A stretch of DNA of 64,000 nucleotides from Cranoglanis bouderius (GCA_023630585.1 CM042551.1:21258501-21322500); one strand, 5' to 3'; shown: positions 1 to 13,098, numbered from the stretch's first letter. The notes: generated by a model not told the origin, from the letters alone. A program made the numbers and translations.

Positions 1-200
1 GTTTTTATGGACCTTGTTTTGTGCACAGGAGCATTCTCATAATGAAACAGGATTGGGCCCTTTAGTTCCAGTAATGATACGGCATAATAAGACATTCTAT
101 ACAACTGTGTGCTTCCAACTTTGTGGCGACAGTTTGGGGAAGAACTACATATGGGTGTGATGCTCAGGTGCCCACAAACTTTTGGATATCTAAGTATACT
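1..200. repeat. Interspersed teleost repeat fragment
   Basis: The stretch reads like a common fish dispersed repeat, with GTTTTTATGGACCTTG at its left and ACAAACTTTTGGATAT at its right. It lies in the intron before the first visible snx10 exon and has no coding potential. Family name not assigned. Confidence 0.45.
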
Positions 201-308
201 TGAGTCCATTTCCAGGCAGATTCAGTGTACTAGTTTGCATTGTACTTCATTTTCATTTATTTCTCAAAGAATATCCATACAGGATTAAGACTACAGCATA
301 TCATACAG

Positions 309-394
<86 letters not shown>
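309..394. repeat. (TTA)n microsatellite
   Basis: About 28 TTA units with one interruption (ACT near 351). A 28-base T run follows at about 463-491. Confidence 0.95.
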
Positions 395-395
<1 letters not shown>

Positions 396-460
396 TACAT
401 ATACTGGAAAATTCAGTCTGTATACAACTACACCTTCTAGTGGATTATAGCTTCTTAAAC

Positions 461-492
<32 letters not shown>

Positions 493-633
493 AGAATTTG
501 ATTTCTGCTAAGTAATACTCAAAATGTGTAATTTACTCTTTGACCTTATGAAATGTTTGAATATTTAGAATATCATTTATAGCACCTAATTTCTATGACT
601 CGTGCGTAAGTATCTCTTTTAAATGTGTTACAG

Positions 634-1383
634 GAATTTGTAAGCGTATTGGTCCGGGACCCCCAGCTTCACAAAGAGGATTTCTGGCACACACACATCG
701 ACTACAAGATCTGTCTTCATGTAAGGCCAAACACCATCCACCTCCATTAACTGTGCTCCATATTTCTTGTGATTCAATGAATATGTAATATTAATTTATA
801 TTATGTAATATTAATCTTTTTATAGCCAAATAACCATTAATAGAGCTTAGGAACATCTCACTTACAAATTTACCCTTACTGAAAATGGCAGAATGTGTAA
901 GAATGAGCTATTTGAAATGCCCCCATGTTCTGCCCCAGCCTCAATACTCAACTGGTAGTAAACTAACTTGAACTTGAATCACAAGAGGGACTTCATTATC
1001 TGAGTCATAACCTCTAACTGAGTCTCAGCCTTGGAAGTTCATTTAACAGTACACAAACCTATCAAATATACCGTAACACCCCAAATATTGTTTATCATTA
1101 ACATTAGCTAAGATAACTAGCTAAGTTAAAACAGAGGTTTTACAGCTAAGACTTTCAAGCAGTTGAGACTAATTTGTGACTTCAGAAAAAAACAACAACC
1201 AGGAACAGGCTAAGGCCAGGTGATTTACAAACTGGCTAGAATAGGCAGGGCAGAAATCAGAACCAGATAAACAGTGTCAAAAACCAGGGAAGCAATATTA
1301 AACACCGGCTTGGTAACAAGACAAATGGCTACTGAGCATATACATCGTACAGTGTAATGACTGAGAGTCTCTTTATAAAGCAC

Positions 1384-1426
<43 letters not shown>

Positions 1427-1474
1427 TTGAGATCAGGTGTGTTCAATCAGAAGCTGGGTGACTGTGTGTGAGGG

Positions 1475-1541
<67 letters not shown>

Positions 1542-4500
1542 TCTGGGGAGTGTATTTAGAAGTGGCCATGTTTGTAATCTGCAGTGTCTGCTTGGAATTG
1601 TAGTCGGTGGTTTGCTGTGATATGACCCTTCAATTAAAAAATTCAACCTGTTGACATGCACTCATACACTCGCTGGGTAGGGCCTACTTTGCTCTTAAAA
1701 CAGCCTCAATTATTCGTGGCATTGATTTCAGTCCTGGAAACACTCCAGCGGCATCGGGTAATACTGCAGTCCCAGGGCCTGGTTCGTGTAGCAGCCTGAG
1801 CTTGTGTAACTCTTCCCACAGTCCATGGTTTATTCCTCCTGAGCTTTGTTTTCCAACGTTCAGCAAAAATAAGGCATGTTGTGCTGGAGCTTCATTTTCA
1901 CCTTGTTTGCTATCTACCATAGCTCTGTTTGGACACAGTTGCAAGGGCAGAATAGTAAGAGGACATTTAGACAGCAGAGGAAGATGAAATAGAACTGCAG
2001 CTTCCACTCACAACTTCATTGCAACAAAAACAACATGGAAAAATGCAGTCTCAGGAAGAAGAAGCAAACATGCAAAACTATTTCACAGACTGGATGTTCA
2101 TCAGCTATCTCAAGTACTTCATCAGCTAGTTCTGCAGTGGCTAAAGCAAGAGCTATACCAGAGGCATTCAAGGTAAAGGTCTCTTATGCAGAGAGAGGTC
2201 ACCATTGAGAGAAAAATTCTGTTTGAGAAGCAGCAACAGAGGTGTATGGTGTGGCCTCCCACGCCCTGCTCCTGCCAGAGGTCGACGGTGCAGCCTCCTA
2301 TGTCATGTTGTAGCCAATGGCCGATGACACGGCCTCCCATGCCATGCCTGGGGCCAACCGTGAGGCCTCCCAAGTTCTACTCCTGCCTGAGACTGACCAG
2401 CTTACTCCTGAGGCTGACAGCGCAGCCTCCCAAGCCTTGTTCCTGCCACCTGACCCCGGCAAGCTTGTCCCAGCCTCATGTCTGCTATAAACTAATCATT
2501 AAACATTTTTGAAGACATTTTGCTAAAAAGTGTTAATTTCCCCTATGTATGATGACTTTTGGGACACCCTGTTGTACAGAGGGTTGTGTTTACCATCTTT
2601 AAACACACCAAATTCAACCCACCCTGATGAGTGGAATCAGGTGTATTAAATGAGGAAGAAAGCTGAACTGTGCAGAACTGTAGCCTTCCATGACTGGAGT
2701 TTAGGCTGTTAGCTACTAATGATTGCCTGCTAATGGTTAACAGAGCCTACCTAGCAAGAACATTATGTAAATAGTAACAATCATCTTTCACTTACATAGG
2801 ATTTACTCCTATGCTTTGGATCACTGTCTTGCTGCATAATCCAGTTGCGCTTGAGTTTCAACTTATGGACAGGAGACCGGACATTCTCCTTTAGGATTTT
2901 CTGGTAGAGAGCAGAATTCATGTTTCCCTCAATTATTGCAAGTTGCGCAGGCCCTGAAGCAGCAAAGCAGCCCCACACCATCATGCTGCCACCATCATGC
3001 TAGAGCATAGGTATGGTGTTCTTTGACAGTATCACTGATACTGTTGAGACAAATGTCTACAAATCCTGTACCCACAGGATAGGTAGAGCAGGTAACATAA
3101 GTAAGGGTACATGCTGACAAGCACATTGGCACCATCTTGAACCCCCTGGGTTTGAATAGGTTTCAGTGCTTTTCAAGCTGGAAATCACTTGTGAGGGCCA
3201 TCACAACACTTATACACATAGCAAAGTCATTTTCTCAGTGATTACACACAGACTCCTTCAAAGGGAAGCACTATTGCATTAGGACCTGTGCCACAGAACT
3301 CTCACAAGCAAAATCTGCCATCATTAGTGCAGGAGGAAGTGTACAAAGAAGCGTTCAAAGGTCTGAGGCAAGGGGGAAAGTCTCCCAAGACAGCTTTCTC
3401 AAAAAATTGGATCCTTTCTTTGATAATGATGGCCTGTTGAATGTTTAAATTCCTCTCTGCTCAACTGACCTTGATCAGATCAAGAAAAAGAACATTCTGA
3501 ATATCCCACCTAAATATCACTTAGCCAAATGTCTTGTTCAACATTTTCACAAACAAGTAGCTCACCAAGGCCGCCATTTGAGGTTTGGTGATTAGGTTAG
3601 CTAGCTAACTAGTTCATAGTATAATCTGATCTTCTGGACACAGATTGAGTTGGAAAAAGGATCACCCCCTCCTAAAAATGACTTGTAAACTCAATCAGGT
3701 GTAGCTAATCACCTTCTCAATGGCACACAAAGCCATTTGACTTTCAACTGTGATCAGCTGTGGTCATTTTGATTAGCTCAGCATGAAAAGACCTTTCCTG
3801 GAGCATTTTGTAGTGCAACTGAAGCAAACAATCAACTATGGGTGGCAAGGCACTGTCAAAAGATCTCCAGGATAAAGTTGTGGACAGGCACAAGTCAGGA
3901 GATGGATACAAAAAAAATACAAAGGCTTTATCAATGCCTAGAAGCACAGTAAAGTCTATTATTAAGAAGTGGAAGGTATTTGGTACAACACAGACCCTCC
4001 CTGGATCAGGACGTCGCTCCAAACTGGATGAAAGAGCCAGGAGGAAACTGGTCAGAGAGGCTACCAAGAGGCCTACAGCAACTCTGAAGCAGTTGCAGGA
4101 ATTTATGACAAAGAGTGGTCATTGTGTGCATGTGACAACAATATCACAAATTCTCCACAGATGTGGCTTGTATGGGAGGGTTGCAAGAAAAAAGCCACCC
4201 ATGACTGAGCTTTGCCAAAACGCACCTTGAAGATTCTGAGGCCACATGGAAAAAGGTGTTATGGTCAGATGAATTATTTGGCCTCAACACCAAACGATAT
4301 GTCTTTCAGAAATCCAATACAGCTCACCATCCAAATAACACCATTCCTACAGTAAAGCATGGAGGTGGTAATATCCTGTTATAGGGGTGTTTCTCTGCAG
4401 CAGGAACTAGAGCACTTGTCAGGATAGAAGGAAAAATGGATGGGGCAAAATACCATCAAATTCTTAAGGGAAATCTGCTGCCCTCTTCCAGAAAGTTGTC

Positions 4501-5877
4501 AATGGGAAGAAGGTTTACCTTCCAACACGACAATGACACAAACCACACAGCAAAACTGACCACACAGTGGTTGAAGGAGAAAAAGGTGAATGTCCTTGCA
4601 TGGCCTAGTCAGAGCCCAGACTTAAACCCCATTGAAAATCTGTGGAATGACTTGAAGACTGTAGTCCACAAACGGTTACCATGAAATTTAACTGAACTTG
4701 AGCAGTTCTGCAAAGAAGAGTAGGCAAATATTGCAAAGTCTAGATGTGCAAAGTTAGTAGAGACATATCCCAACAGACTAAAGGCTGTAATTAAAAAATT
4801 AAGGCAAATTAAAGCAAGGGGGTGATCCTTTTTCCAACTCTGTGATTCTGTTTTTTAATTTTTTTTTTTTTTTTTCTGACATGTTGGTGTTATATCTTTC
4901 ACTTGGATGTTATATGTTGCACTGAGTAAATACAGCTGGATAAAACAAAAACTGTGTCCATCTTCATTTCAGGCTGAGAAGTAACTGTGAAAATGTGATT
5001 ATTTTAAAGGGTTGTCTCTTGACAACCACAGATAATTGTGGCATCACTGGAATTCAAACTCATGATCTCTCATGAAAACTTTTCTGTTGCACCACTTGGG
5101 AGTGTAGACAAGCTCTTTGTCAAGGGGTGAGAGAGTTTGCTTTTTCACCACTTTCAACTGTCACAGTAACATGAGGCGGTCAATAAAAATATATATATTT
5201 CTCATAACACTAACACTGACAACGGTAGCAAACTGGTACTTCTGTACAAAATAGTACGCCAGTACACAGTACATAATATCATTAATATTAAGACATACTG
5301 TTTGGTGCGTAGTATGTTTTGGGATGCAGTCTTGAATAGTCCTTGAACATGTATTGCCTTGCTAGTCACAGCCATCAGATTTATCTAATGTCTGAAAACG
5401 TGCAGATATTTAATGATTCTTTACTGTTATCTGTCTAACCAGTGTGTTTTTATGTTCTGTTTCTTGTGTGTAGACTAATAGCATGTGTTTCCGGAAAAAG
5501 TTCTCCTGTGTGAGAAGGCGATACAGTGAGTTTGTGTGGCTACATCAAAGATTGCAGGACAATGCTCTTCTCGTGTAAGTAAACTCCAGGGTACCATCTG
5601 TTTGCTTTAAAACTTTAAAAGACCATGTTTTTTTATGTTGATTATTATACATTCTTTTATCAAAAAGTGTAATCAGACAGAAAAAAGGGACAGAAACATG
5701 ACTACACCTTATGAGGAATTCTATAAATATGCATTTATCATATCATATTTGTCACAACAAGACAAGCAAGCAATGTTTTGCATTGGCAACAGACAATGTC
5801 AGTGAGATACAACCAATCTTGTTTGAGCTTCAGGTCAATGAGGAGATAGATGGGGCACCAGATGTGTCATTAATATA

Positions 5878-5964
<87 letters not shown>

Positions 5965-8669
5965 GTATATATATCAATTGCTACATGCAAAAGCACTTGT
6001 ACAGTTGCTAGTCAGCATCTACCTGGCTAACTACTCATTAGCTTTACTGTTAGATACCTAGGCAGCATTGGCCAATATATGGTATATGCACTATATCCAC
6101 TGGTTTCACTACAGCCTCAGAAACACTCTGGTTACACAGATTCTAGGTGATGCTTCCCTGTTGATGTTCTGCCAGACCATTATTACAGCTGTCTTTAGTT
6201 CCTGTTTGTTCTTGGGGCATTTTGCCTTCAGCAAGGGAAATGTATGCTGAATTGGATTCAGGTCAGGTGACTTGGCCATTGCAGAACATTCCACTTTTTT
6301 GTGTTAAAAAAGTGTTAAGATGAGGTGCTGTGCTTTGGCTCATGAGCAGTTCCTTCCTTCTCTATACTCTTCTCTTCCCATTTGTGGCAGTGGGGGTGTG
6401 GTTGAGCGTCAGCTGTACATGGAGAGGAGGTGGGTTGAACCGGCAGGTAATGCATGATGATTCTCACCTGTGTCTTGTTAATGCCAGTCTACTTATGTGT
6501 GTTTATTTGTGCTTTCAGTAACAGCTGCAACCACAGAGAGAGAGTGGCATATCTGGTGGAGCTGGCAACACACACACACACACACACACACATCGTGGAG
6601 AGTAAACTTGAATTTTGACATTGATTGGGGAACAGTCCATAAGCTAGCGACATCCCCTTTTCAGTTGGTTTGTTTGTGTTGATTTTTAAAAGTGCACTGA
6701 ATAGTGCGGTGGAAAAAATAAGCATGAACCCGAAGCTTTGCTTAAATTCTGCCTGCCTCCCCACTCTTCCCCCATCCACATGCACACCGGGTCCTACAGT
6801 GGTGACGAAACCTTGGATCAAGGAGGACTCATGGAAGCCTCCCCACTCAGTGACATCATAAAGTCCCTTGCCAGGTTCTACCAAACCCAACACCAAGCGC
6901 TCCTCGACCTGTGCAACAAGCAGCATCTGTGCTTTGAACACCTCGCACAGGACCAGGCCCGAGAGCCAGCAGGCAGAAGCTGCTGCAGCCCACCATTTTT
7001 CCACCTGGAGAAATGGAGGCCTTCATTGAGCTTTTCAAGTGCTGCAGCTAAATGGGATTGGCCAGAGGATGCATCGGCTCTCCAACTCCTCCCCTTGTTA
7101 TCGGAGGAAGCCCAGCTTGCTGCCCAGCATCTGCTGCCATGGGCACAGCTGGAGTATCTAAGCATCAAGAGAGTGGAACTTAGAACAGATCATCGAGCTG
7201 GTGGTACTGGAGCAGTTCATCTTTCTCTCCATAGGGGATACATCCCATGCCCCTATTGGGGACTGGGGCACTGATCATTCTGGGGGCAAAAGCATATAGT
7301 AGAGGTGACTGTTAGTCTTTGCCCCACCCATCCACTAATTCTTGGGACAAATTGTGCAGGGTTTCGGGCATTAGTACAAGAAATGTTTGGGGATAGGTCC
7401 TGCAATAGCAAGGCACAGTGTGGAATATGCACAACACTGGCTGGGAAGTCACAACACAGGGCCGTTGGCATCAGCTCCCTGTCAGGGACACATGGATTGT
7501 GGGGAGGGCTCCTCCCCTCCACCTTTTGTGGGGATTCCACTCAGGTATTTCCCCTTGGAGAGGTAGCACAACGACACCCTTGCCAAAGGCATGCCTTTGA
7601 CCAAGTGAGAGTAGTTGATGGTCAGCATATCCAGCCTAATGTTGTGCTATGTGTATTTTCAGCTATCAAAGATAGGTTATATCAAGTGATGCAGGACCCT
7701 CTAACCAAGGAAGAGATGACCCAGTTGTTGGTATCAAATAGCTGTAGGGAAATTTTGTTCCATCTGGCTCATTATAATTCCATGGCTTGGCATCTGGGAC
7801 AGGATAAGACACTAAACCATCTCATGGCCCATTTATTTGGCTGGGCATTCATGGCAATGTTTGCAGGTGGTGTGCAGCATGTTGCAAATGTCAGCTGGTA
7901 AATCCACCAACCACTTCAAAAGCGCCATTGAGCCCTCTTCTGTTGATTGAGGTCCCCTTCAAAAGAATTGGTATGGACCTTGTCGGGCTATTAGAACAGA
8001 CTGCATGAAAGCATCACTTTGTGCTAGTTTTAGTGTACTATGCAATACGATACCTAGAAGCAGTGGCTCTTTACAACATCTCAACACAGTATTGCAGAGG
8101 CACTCTTTCAAATTACCTCCCAAATTGGTATCCCAAAAGAGATCCTGACTGACCACGGCAAGTCTTTTATGTCAGGCACCCTTCGTGAACTGTGCAAACT
8201 ATTAAGGATTAAATCAATCCACACCAGTGTTTATCATCTACAAATGGATGGGCTGTCAAATGGTTGTAGCGTATGACGGTGCCCAAACTGATTTCTGAAT
8301 TAACCCAGATGGAACATAGAAAATTTCGTCACTCAGGTGACCAAGAGTAACCCCGAGAGGCCTCCTGTGGCCAGATGCAAAAGACTCTTTGGAACCCACA
8401 CAGGACTTACCCCTGCAATAAAAGAAACCTTTGATGACTGAACGTCTGGGAAACTTCACGATTAGTTCGTCAGCAGGGGTCCACCAAAACTCCGACCAAG
8501 GGCCTGTAAATCGCTGATCTAATCTCTGTTTACGACCACATAGATTAGCCTCAAAGTCAGCAGGCCAGAGGAGAAAACGTCCTCCCTAAAGGTCACCCTG
8601 AGGTGACCAAGGACTGGTGGGTCATTAGAAGAACGCCAGCCCCCTCTTCTGGACATACACATGCGCACG

Positions 8670-8736
<67 letters not shown>

Positions 8737-11700
8737 GCTTACCTTACACACACAATGGAGAAATCTCTCTCTTTTCAATGTAACGTGTAATTATATGTAA
8801 TTATTCGATGCCTAAATAGTGTGATGTTATCTTGTTTACATATATTGTGTGTTTATGTAACTAACCTTACTGATTTTAGATAGTTTTAATTTAGCATATC
8901 ATTTTAAATGTCTGTAACCAGGTTTTATTTGTAATATTCTTTACAAGTCCATCAAATTTGGTATGTAGTTAATCGTCTCGAGATACCCGGATTGATTATG
9001 CATATCATATTGCAATGGGATACATTATTTCATGTTTTCTCTTAATTTCCTATATAATACGGTATAAACCAGCTCCTCCCTGGACATTTAAATTAGGGTC
9101 CGAGACCAGACAAAGAGAGTTCATCCGGACATGCAAATCCAACTTCCTGATTGGCCCATAGCCCAAAGAGGCGTGTGCGTTGGTGTTGTTTTTAAAACGA
9201 CACCACACTCTTCTTCAGAGACACTCTTAGTCTTCTCTCACTCTCTTCAACTTCACTTCTACACTCCTTCCGGTTTCTCTCCCCCGGGGCCATGTGCCCT
9301 GGGAAGAGGAAACCAGGATCTCTCTCTCCCGGACAAAGGATGCAACTACCTCACGGCTGACGCCTTTTCAAATGGCGCAACGAACCAGCGAACTCTACAC
9401 GACCTCGTGCAAACTTTCAAACCTGAGGCTATGCAAGTATAGTTAATGAACCTATATCTGCGTTTAAGATTGGACCCCGTTTACAGGAGAATTAAGTTCG
9501 TGCTGGTTTTGAAAAAGGCTAATTAGTTGTGTTTCTGTCTGCTTCCCTTTTATTTCATTACTTTCTATCTATCCCTTTTCTTTCCTTGTATATAGATGTA
9601 CATATGTATGTTCTGCTTAGAGTTAGTCGTGTGTATCCATAGTTACATCTAGCTATTAAAATCTATTATCCCACGCTTGATTTTCTCTGTTTTGTCATGT
9701 GATTTGTCCCTTAAATGCTGCATAAGATCTCAATTACCCACTCTAATCTTTAATAACAAACGTCGTGAGTTAATTCTTCCTGGCCAGAAGGATAAACTCA
9801 CTCTTTAGAGTTCATGAATCTAAACTATACTACAGTTTACAGACCACATACATAGTCATAATTAATTATAATCCATTGTAGTTAATTATCTATATGTATA
9901 TGTGCACATACATGAATTCCCTTTCATGGCTGATGTATATTTATAACTGGTCACAACATGCGTTGATTAGATATATAGATATATTTCACGCCAGTCGAGC
10001 TAATTCCTTATATAAATTGGAGAATACATTTAAACGTGTTAAACATATTTTTAATTTGTTACATAAACTGTAACTGGTGGAGAATATTTCTAAACATTGC
10101 AGATTCATCCGATTTACTACACATTCTGGTAGATAATGCGGGCACGCTTTAAAACTCGTCTCCTTTAAAAAGGTGCTACGAATCTAAGCGTGCGATTCTG
10201 TTTCGTTTTTCATGTTTAAAGTTGATCCATTACATTATTCTGGTGGAAAAGAATAATGCTAGTAATGCTTTTGATTCGTTATACAGTTTAATCAAACCCA
10301 TAAAAATATGATTTATAAATTTGTTCATGATGATACTCGGAAGTGGCCTGACCCCTGTATGTGAGATCCCACAAGCCTCCACAGGGTTCTCCCCATTCGA
10401 ATTATTGTATGGGTACAAGCCTCACTGCGTCTTAGACATCATTAGGGAAAATTGGGAGGAGGGACCTTATAGCAGTAAAAACAAAATTCAGTACGTTTTG
10501 CACCTGAGAACAAAAATCCACATCTTAAGTCACCGGAAAATTTGTGTCAGGCCCAAGAATGGCAGTCCTGAATGTATGACAAGGGTACTCAGCTGTGAGA
10601 ATTTGCACCAGGAGACGTGTCATTTTAGGGTTAGGGTTACCCACATCAAGCTCTAAATTACTTGTAAAGTGTGAAAGACCCTTGACTGTCACCAGGGGTG
10701 GATTTAGTCATTTTGGGGCCTAAGGCAAACACAGGCATGGAGCCCTCCACATTCTTTTTTCTCCCCCTTTGTCAATTCTTATTTATCTAAGAAAGACTTA
10801 CTTGTAACTTGTCTTCACCAGTCTTCACACAGCAATGATGTCTGGACATCTGGAATTGCATCTGTAAAAAAACACAATAAAGCATTCAGTTTACAAAATG
10901 CATTTCTGTAGGATAGATCTTGTCCATGTAAATGGACAATAAATATTGTCATTGGTTGTCATTATTCGCCTTGGATTTCCAGCAGGTTCTCTGATAGAAT
11001 CTCCTTAATGGACCTGCTTGCTGCTGCCCAAATTGGAGAAGTTGTTTTTTGTCTTCTGTCTTCTATCTTGTGTTACTAATGAGAAGAACTCAATTATGGA
11101 GAAACAAGAGTAATAAACATAATATACTGTTAAAATTTTTAACTTTTCTCAGCTCCCCTTTGTTTCACAGAAGGATACAACAAAAATGCTGCACATTGTG
11201 CAAATCCCTTCCACTCATTTATGCTGTTTCTTTGTGTCCTCAGCCAGTTGCCCAAACTTCCTCCTGCTAACCCTTTCTTCAGCCTCAACAACACATCGCA
11301 GGTGACCCAGCGTATGGAGGGACTGCAGAAGTTTCTGGAAGCGTATGTGTGCCAACAACTGTACCTTGTAACATGCACCCCATTTAATGAATCTACTTTC
11401 CAGTCAAATGTACTTCTCTCTACAGCAGCTTGTTTTCTCCCCCCACTCTCATTCCTTCAGCTTTGGCTCCAGAGAGTGAAAATTGTCTTGAAAGGCACCA
11501 CATCACAATTGCAATGTGTAGCAGAATAATTGAAATATTCTATTTTTGTTATACTATCAAGAATATTTTTTCCCCTTTGTAATTGTTTTTTTTTTCCAGA
11601 GTGCTGAAGATGCCCCTTCTGTTGTCAGACAGTCATTTGCACCTGTTCCTGCAGTCCCAACTGAGTGTTGCCAAAATGGAGGCGTGTGTGCAGGGCCAGA

Positions 11701-12140
11701 CTAGATATACTGTGGCTGAGGCTATCCAATGCTATGTATATGACACACACTTCCCTCTGGAGGACGAGAGCAAAAGCCTCTGCGACCCTGCCTGTGAAAG
11801 GTGTGCATATGTGTTTTTCTGTGTTTTATTTAACAAGTCATACTAACTTCCAAATTGACTGTGAATACTACTGTAATTTGGTTAAATTAAAAAAAAAATG
11901 TTGATTTACATTCTTGCCTTAGTACATATACGGTATGTGACTGTGTATCTCTGTACATCTTTGTGTCTCAACAGCACCTCCTCTCCAGGCCTGGGTATGT
12001 GTATTGGCACAGCTACTCCCATTGAAATGTCCTCCAAAAATGGGAGTCCTGGCCAACAATTCCTGGCCATGACACTAGACCCTGAGACCTTCAGATGTTC
12101 ATCTTCATCTCCTGAGAGTCAGCAAGACACACATACATAA
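634..12140 (+). CDS. snx10: Sorting nexin 10 (PX-domain protein), five exons, 5' end missing
   Basis: Five exons join in frame: 634-720, 5474-5574, 11244-11342, 11600-11800 and 11975-12140 (stop TAA). All have AG acceptors and GT donors. The encoded ~216 residues match SNX10: EFVSVLVRDPQLHKEDFW at the PX start, the basic RRRYSEFVWLHQRL segment that in this family contacts phosphatidylinositol 3-phosphate, and LLLSDSHLHLFLQSQLSV at the end of the PX domain. A Ser/Thr-rich tail with SSPGLG follows, as in vertebrate SNX10. The first codons (an exon beginning MFPE in mammals) must lie before base 1. In other vertebrates SNX10 is an endosomal protein that works with the V-ATPase in vacuole formation, osteoclasts and ciliogenesis. 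The gene flanks the 3' side of HoxA clusters, as here. Introns 1 and 2 (4.8 and 5.7 kb) are swollen by transposons; the last two are short (257 and 174 bp). No clear AATAAA follows the stop; ATTAAA near 12551 is a weak candidate. Which teleost duplicate (a or b) this is cannot be decided here. Confidence 0.93.
1385..1540. repeat. Two (GT)n microsatellites
   Basis: (GT)n at about 1385-1425 and again at about 1478-1540, separated by ~50 bp of unique sequence, within snx10 intron 1. Confidence 0.95.
1684..1790 (-). pseudogene. Tc1-like transposase C-terminal remnant
   Basis: Read on the minus strand the segment encodes the transposase tail MPRIIEAVLRAK, typical of the Tc1 family whose ends read TTTATTAGGAACACC. 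Upstream sequence is not recognisable as transposase, so only the C-terminal end survives. Confidence 0.5.
2240..2490 (+). repeat. Degenerate coding repeat of an LTR retroelement (ASHALLLPEA-type)
   Basis: One frame reads as tandem, decayed units of the form ASHALLLPE-DGAAS, ending with ADSAASQALFLPPDP. An almost identical repeat family is found at about 40.05-40.19 kb next to LTR-like sequence, so I take both as pieces of the same retroelement. Frameshifts and stops are present; no intact gene. Confidence 0.45.
2781..2996 (-). pseudogene. Tc1-like transposase fragment
   Basis: The minus strand encodes MMVWGCFAASGPAQLAIIEG and then IMQQDSDPKHRSKSY, which are the block around the second catalytic Asp (QQDNDPKH in active relatives). 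The N-terminal DNA-binding part and the C-terminal DDE Glu are missing. The copy is dead, inside snx10 intron 1. Confidence 0.8.
3641..4850 (+). mobile_element. Degenerate Tc1-like transposon, ~1.2 kb
   Basis: Inverted ends share GAGTTGGAAAAAGGATCACC (left near 3647; right, as complement, near 4820-4840). Between them lies a complete but broken transposase. The helix-turn-helix N-terminus is open at 3838-4230 (MGGKALSKDLQDKVVDRHKS) and then frameshifts. The catalytic part continues as WSDELFGLNTKRYV, QHDNDTNHTAK and SPDLNPIENLW, with internal stops at about 4383 and 4681. All three DDE-block regions are still recognisable. The element sits in snx10 intron 1, same strand. Confidence 0.85.
5881..5957. 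repeat. (TA)n microsatellite
   Basis: About 38 TA units in snx10 intron 2; some imperfect TA sequence continues to about 5975. Confidence 0.95.
6109..6294 (-). pseudogene. Tc1-like transposase C-terminal fragment
   Basis: The minus strand encodes SPDLNPIQHTFPLLK followed by KNKQELKTAVIMVWQNI, the third catalytic block and tail of a Tc1 transposase. The usual catalytic Glu of SPDLNPIE is Gln here. Only this piece is preserved. Confidence 0.7.
6569..6592. repeat. (CA)n microsatellite
   Basis: Twelve CA units inside the left part of the gypsy remnant. Confidence 0.9.
8265..10285. mobile_element. ~2 kb LTR-like insertion (TG...CA), possible solo LTR
   Basis: The gypsy integrase frame is interrupted exactly here: the reading before 8265 (GLV/S-K-W) continues at 10286 as F/V-N-Q-T-H-K-N-M. 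The inserted segment begins TGTAGCGTATGACGG and ends TTATACA, the TG...CA rule of LTRs. It carries a TATA-like stretch near 9051 (TATATAATACGG) and a polyadenylation-like ATTAAA near 9655, and no protein frame of note. Only GT is clearly repeated on both sides, so a normal 4-6 bp target duplication is not proven. It contains a (CA)n tract at about 8670-8734. It could also be a non-LTR insertion of unknown type. Confidence 0.5.
8670..8734. repeat. (CA)n microsatellite
   Basis: About 32 CA units within the 8265-10285 insertion. Confidence 0.95.
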
Positions 12141-12435
12141 TATGTACCTGTTTTCCTTCATGTCCATGCACACAAATGTCTGCTTCTTGTTCACATCACC
12201 CAGCATGAGCTTTGGGTGGATTAAGTGGAAAAGGTTCCATTGTTTACGCGTCTGTGGTTTTGCCTTTGTGTGTTCTCTGTTTGTCTAAGATTTTTAGCAT
12301 TTTATTTTATTTTTCTGAAAGCTGTGTCTACTTCTTGAAGTCTTATGCTTGGTTATAGCTAAGAGTGCAATATGAACAAGATAAGCTTAAGTATTTCCTC
12401 CTGTAATCATTGCTTTGGAAAGATTATTATTATTA

Positions 12436-12490
<55 letters not shown>

Positions 12491-13098
12491 GTCTGTCAAT
12501 AAGCAGGATCTAGGAATGTTTAATAACGGAATGTTCTATACATAAAAATATTAAATTAGTTTGGAGTATAGATATGAGATTGAGGCTGATGGATGAATTA
12601 CATTCAGCCTAAAAGGAATCTTCTTAACTACATGGTATGAAAGTTAATATGGTTGTGGAATGTGTAATTCTTTTCAAATTTGATTTCACTTTGCTGCTGT
12701 CTCATTTTCGCTGTGACACAGTTTAAAATTTCTAGGATCAACCTATGCAACATTGACCAAGGAACAACTGCATATTAGTCTAAATAATGCTACCAGATGC
12801 TTTTCCGTGTTTGTCCACTTACTCTGTTAATGCATCTTAGTTTCCACAAACAATATTCTGAACCGGCTTGTGTATAGGTTGCGTTCAACAAAACTAATGG
12901 CGTTGGTACAAGGGAGGTTGTGTTCTAATTCAACCTACATTTTTGTACTAGGAACATTATTTTTGTACAAGAAAAGACATGGAGAAGGACACTGGGTAAC
13001 CTCCCTTATATGCAAGAAGACAGAAGACTCTCTTCAACAACTCTCCCACTGATACCATTTTTGCATTACCTGCGGTAAGCAAAGCCTGCAGCTCCTTA
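12141..13098. other. snx10 3' flank; no gene seen
   Basis: AT-rich sequence following the snx10 stop, presumably 3' UTR and then intergenic. It holds an (AAT)n tract at 12423-12490. No further exon or recognisable repeat was seen. Confidence 0.6.
12423..12490. repeat. (AAT)n microsatellite
   Basis: About 22 AAT units, 280 bp after the snx10 stop codon. Confidence 0.95.

Larger units (their letters stand above)
6383..10656 (+). mobile_element. Ty3/gypsy retrotransposon remnant, split by a nested LTR-like insertion
   Basis: The left end at 6383 begins TGTGGCAGTGGGGGTGTGGT, an LTR-like sequence also found at 32098. A gag-like frame follows at about 6738-7200 (HMHTGSYSGDETLDQ, LLPLLSEEAQLAAQHLLPWA). 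The late pol part appears from about 7560: QDPLTKEEMTQLLV, then HYNSMAWHLGQDKTLNHLMA (zinc-binding start of integrase), then in other frames the integrase core to 8264. After the nested insertion the integrase resumes at 10286 (KFVHDDTRKW, then IPQASTGFSPFELLYG and VLDIIRENWEEGP). Protease, RT and RNase H are missing or scrambled, and many stops are present. The element lies in snx10 intron 2 in the sense orientation. Confidence 0.8.

Noticed and set aside
200..493. Long open frames made of poly-Tyr or poly-Ile (also at 15485, 24546, 54868, 55507, 58594, 61670)
   Set aside because: They are translations of (TTA)n, (TA)n and (AAT)n microsatellites and carry no protein signal.
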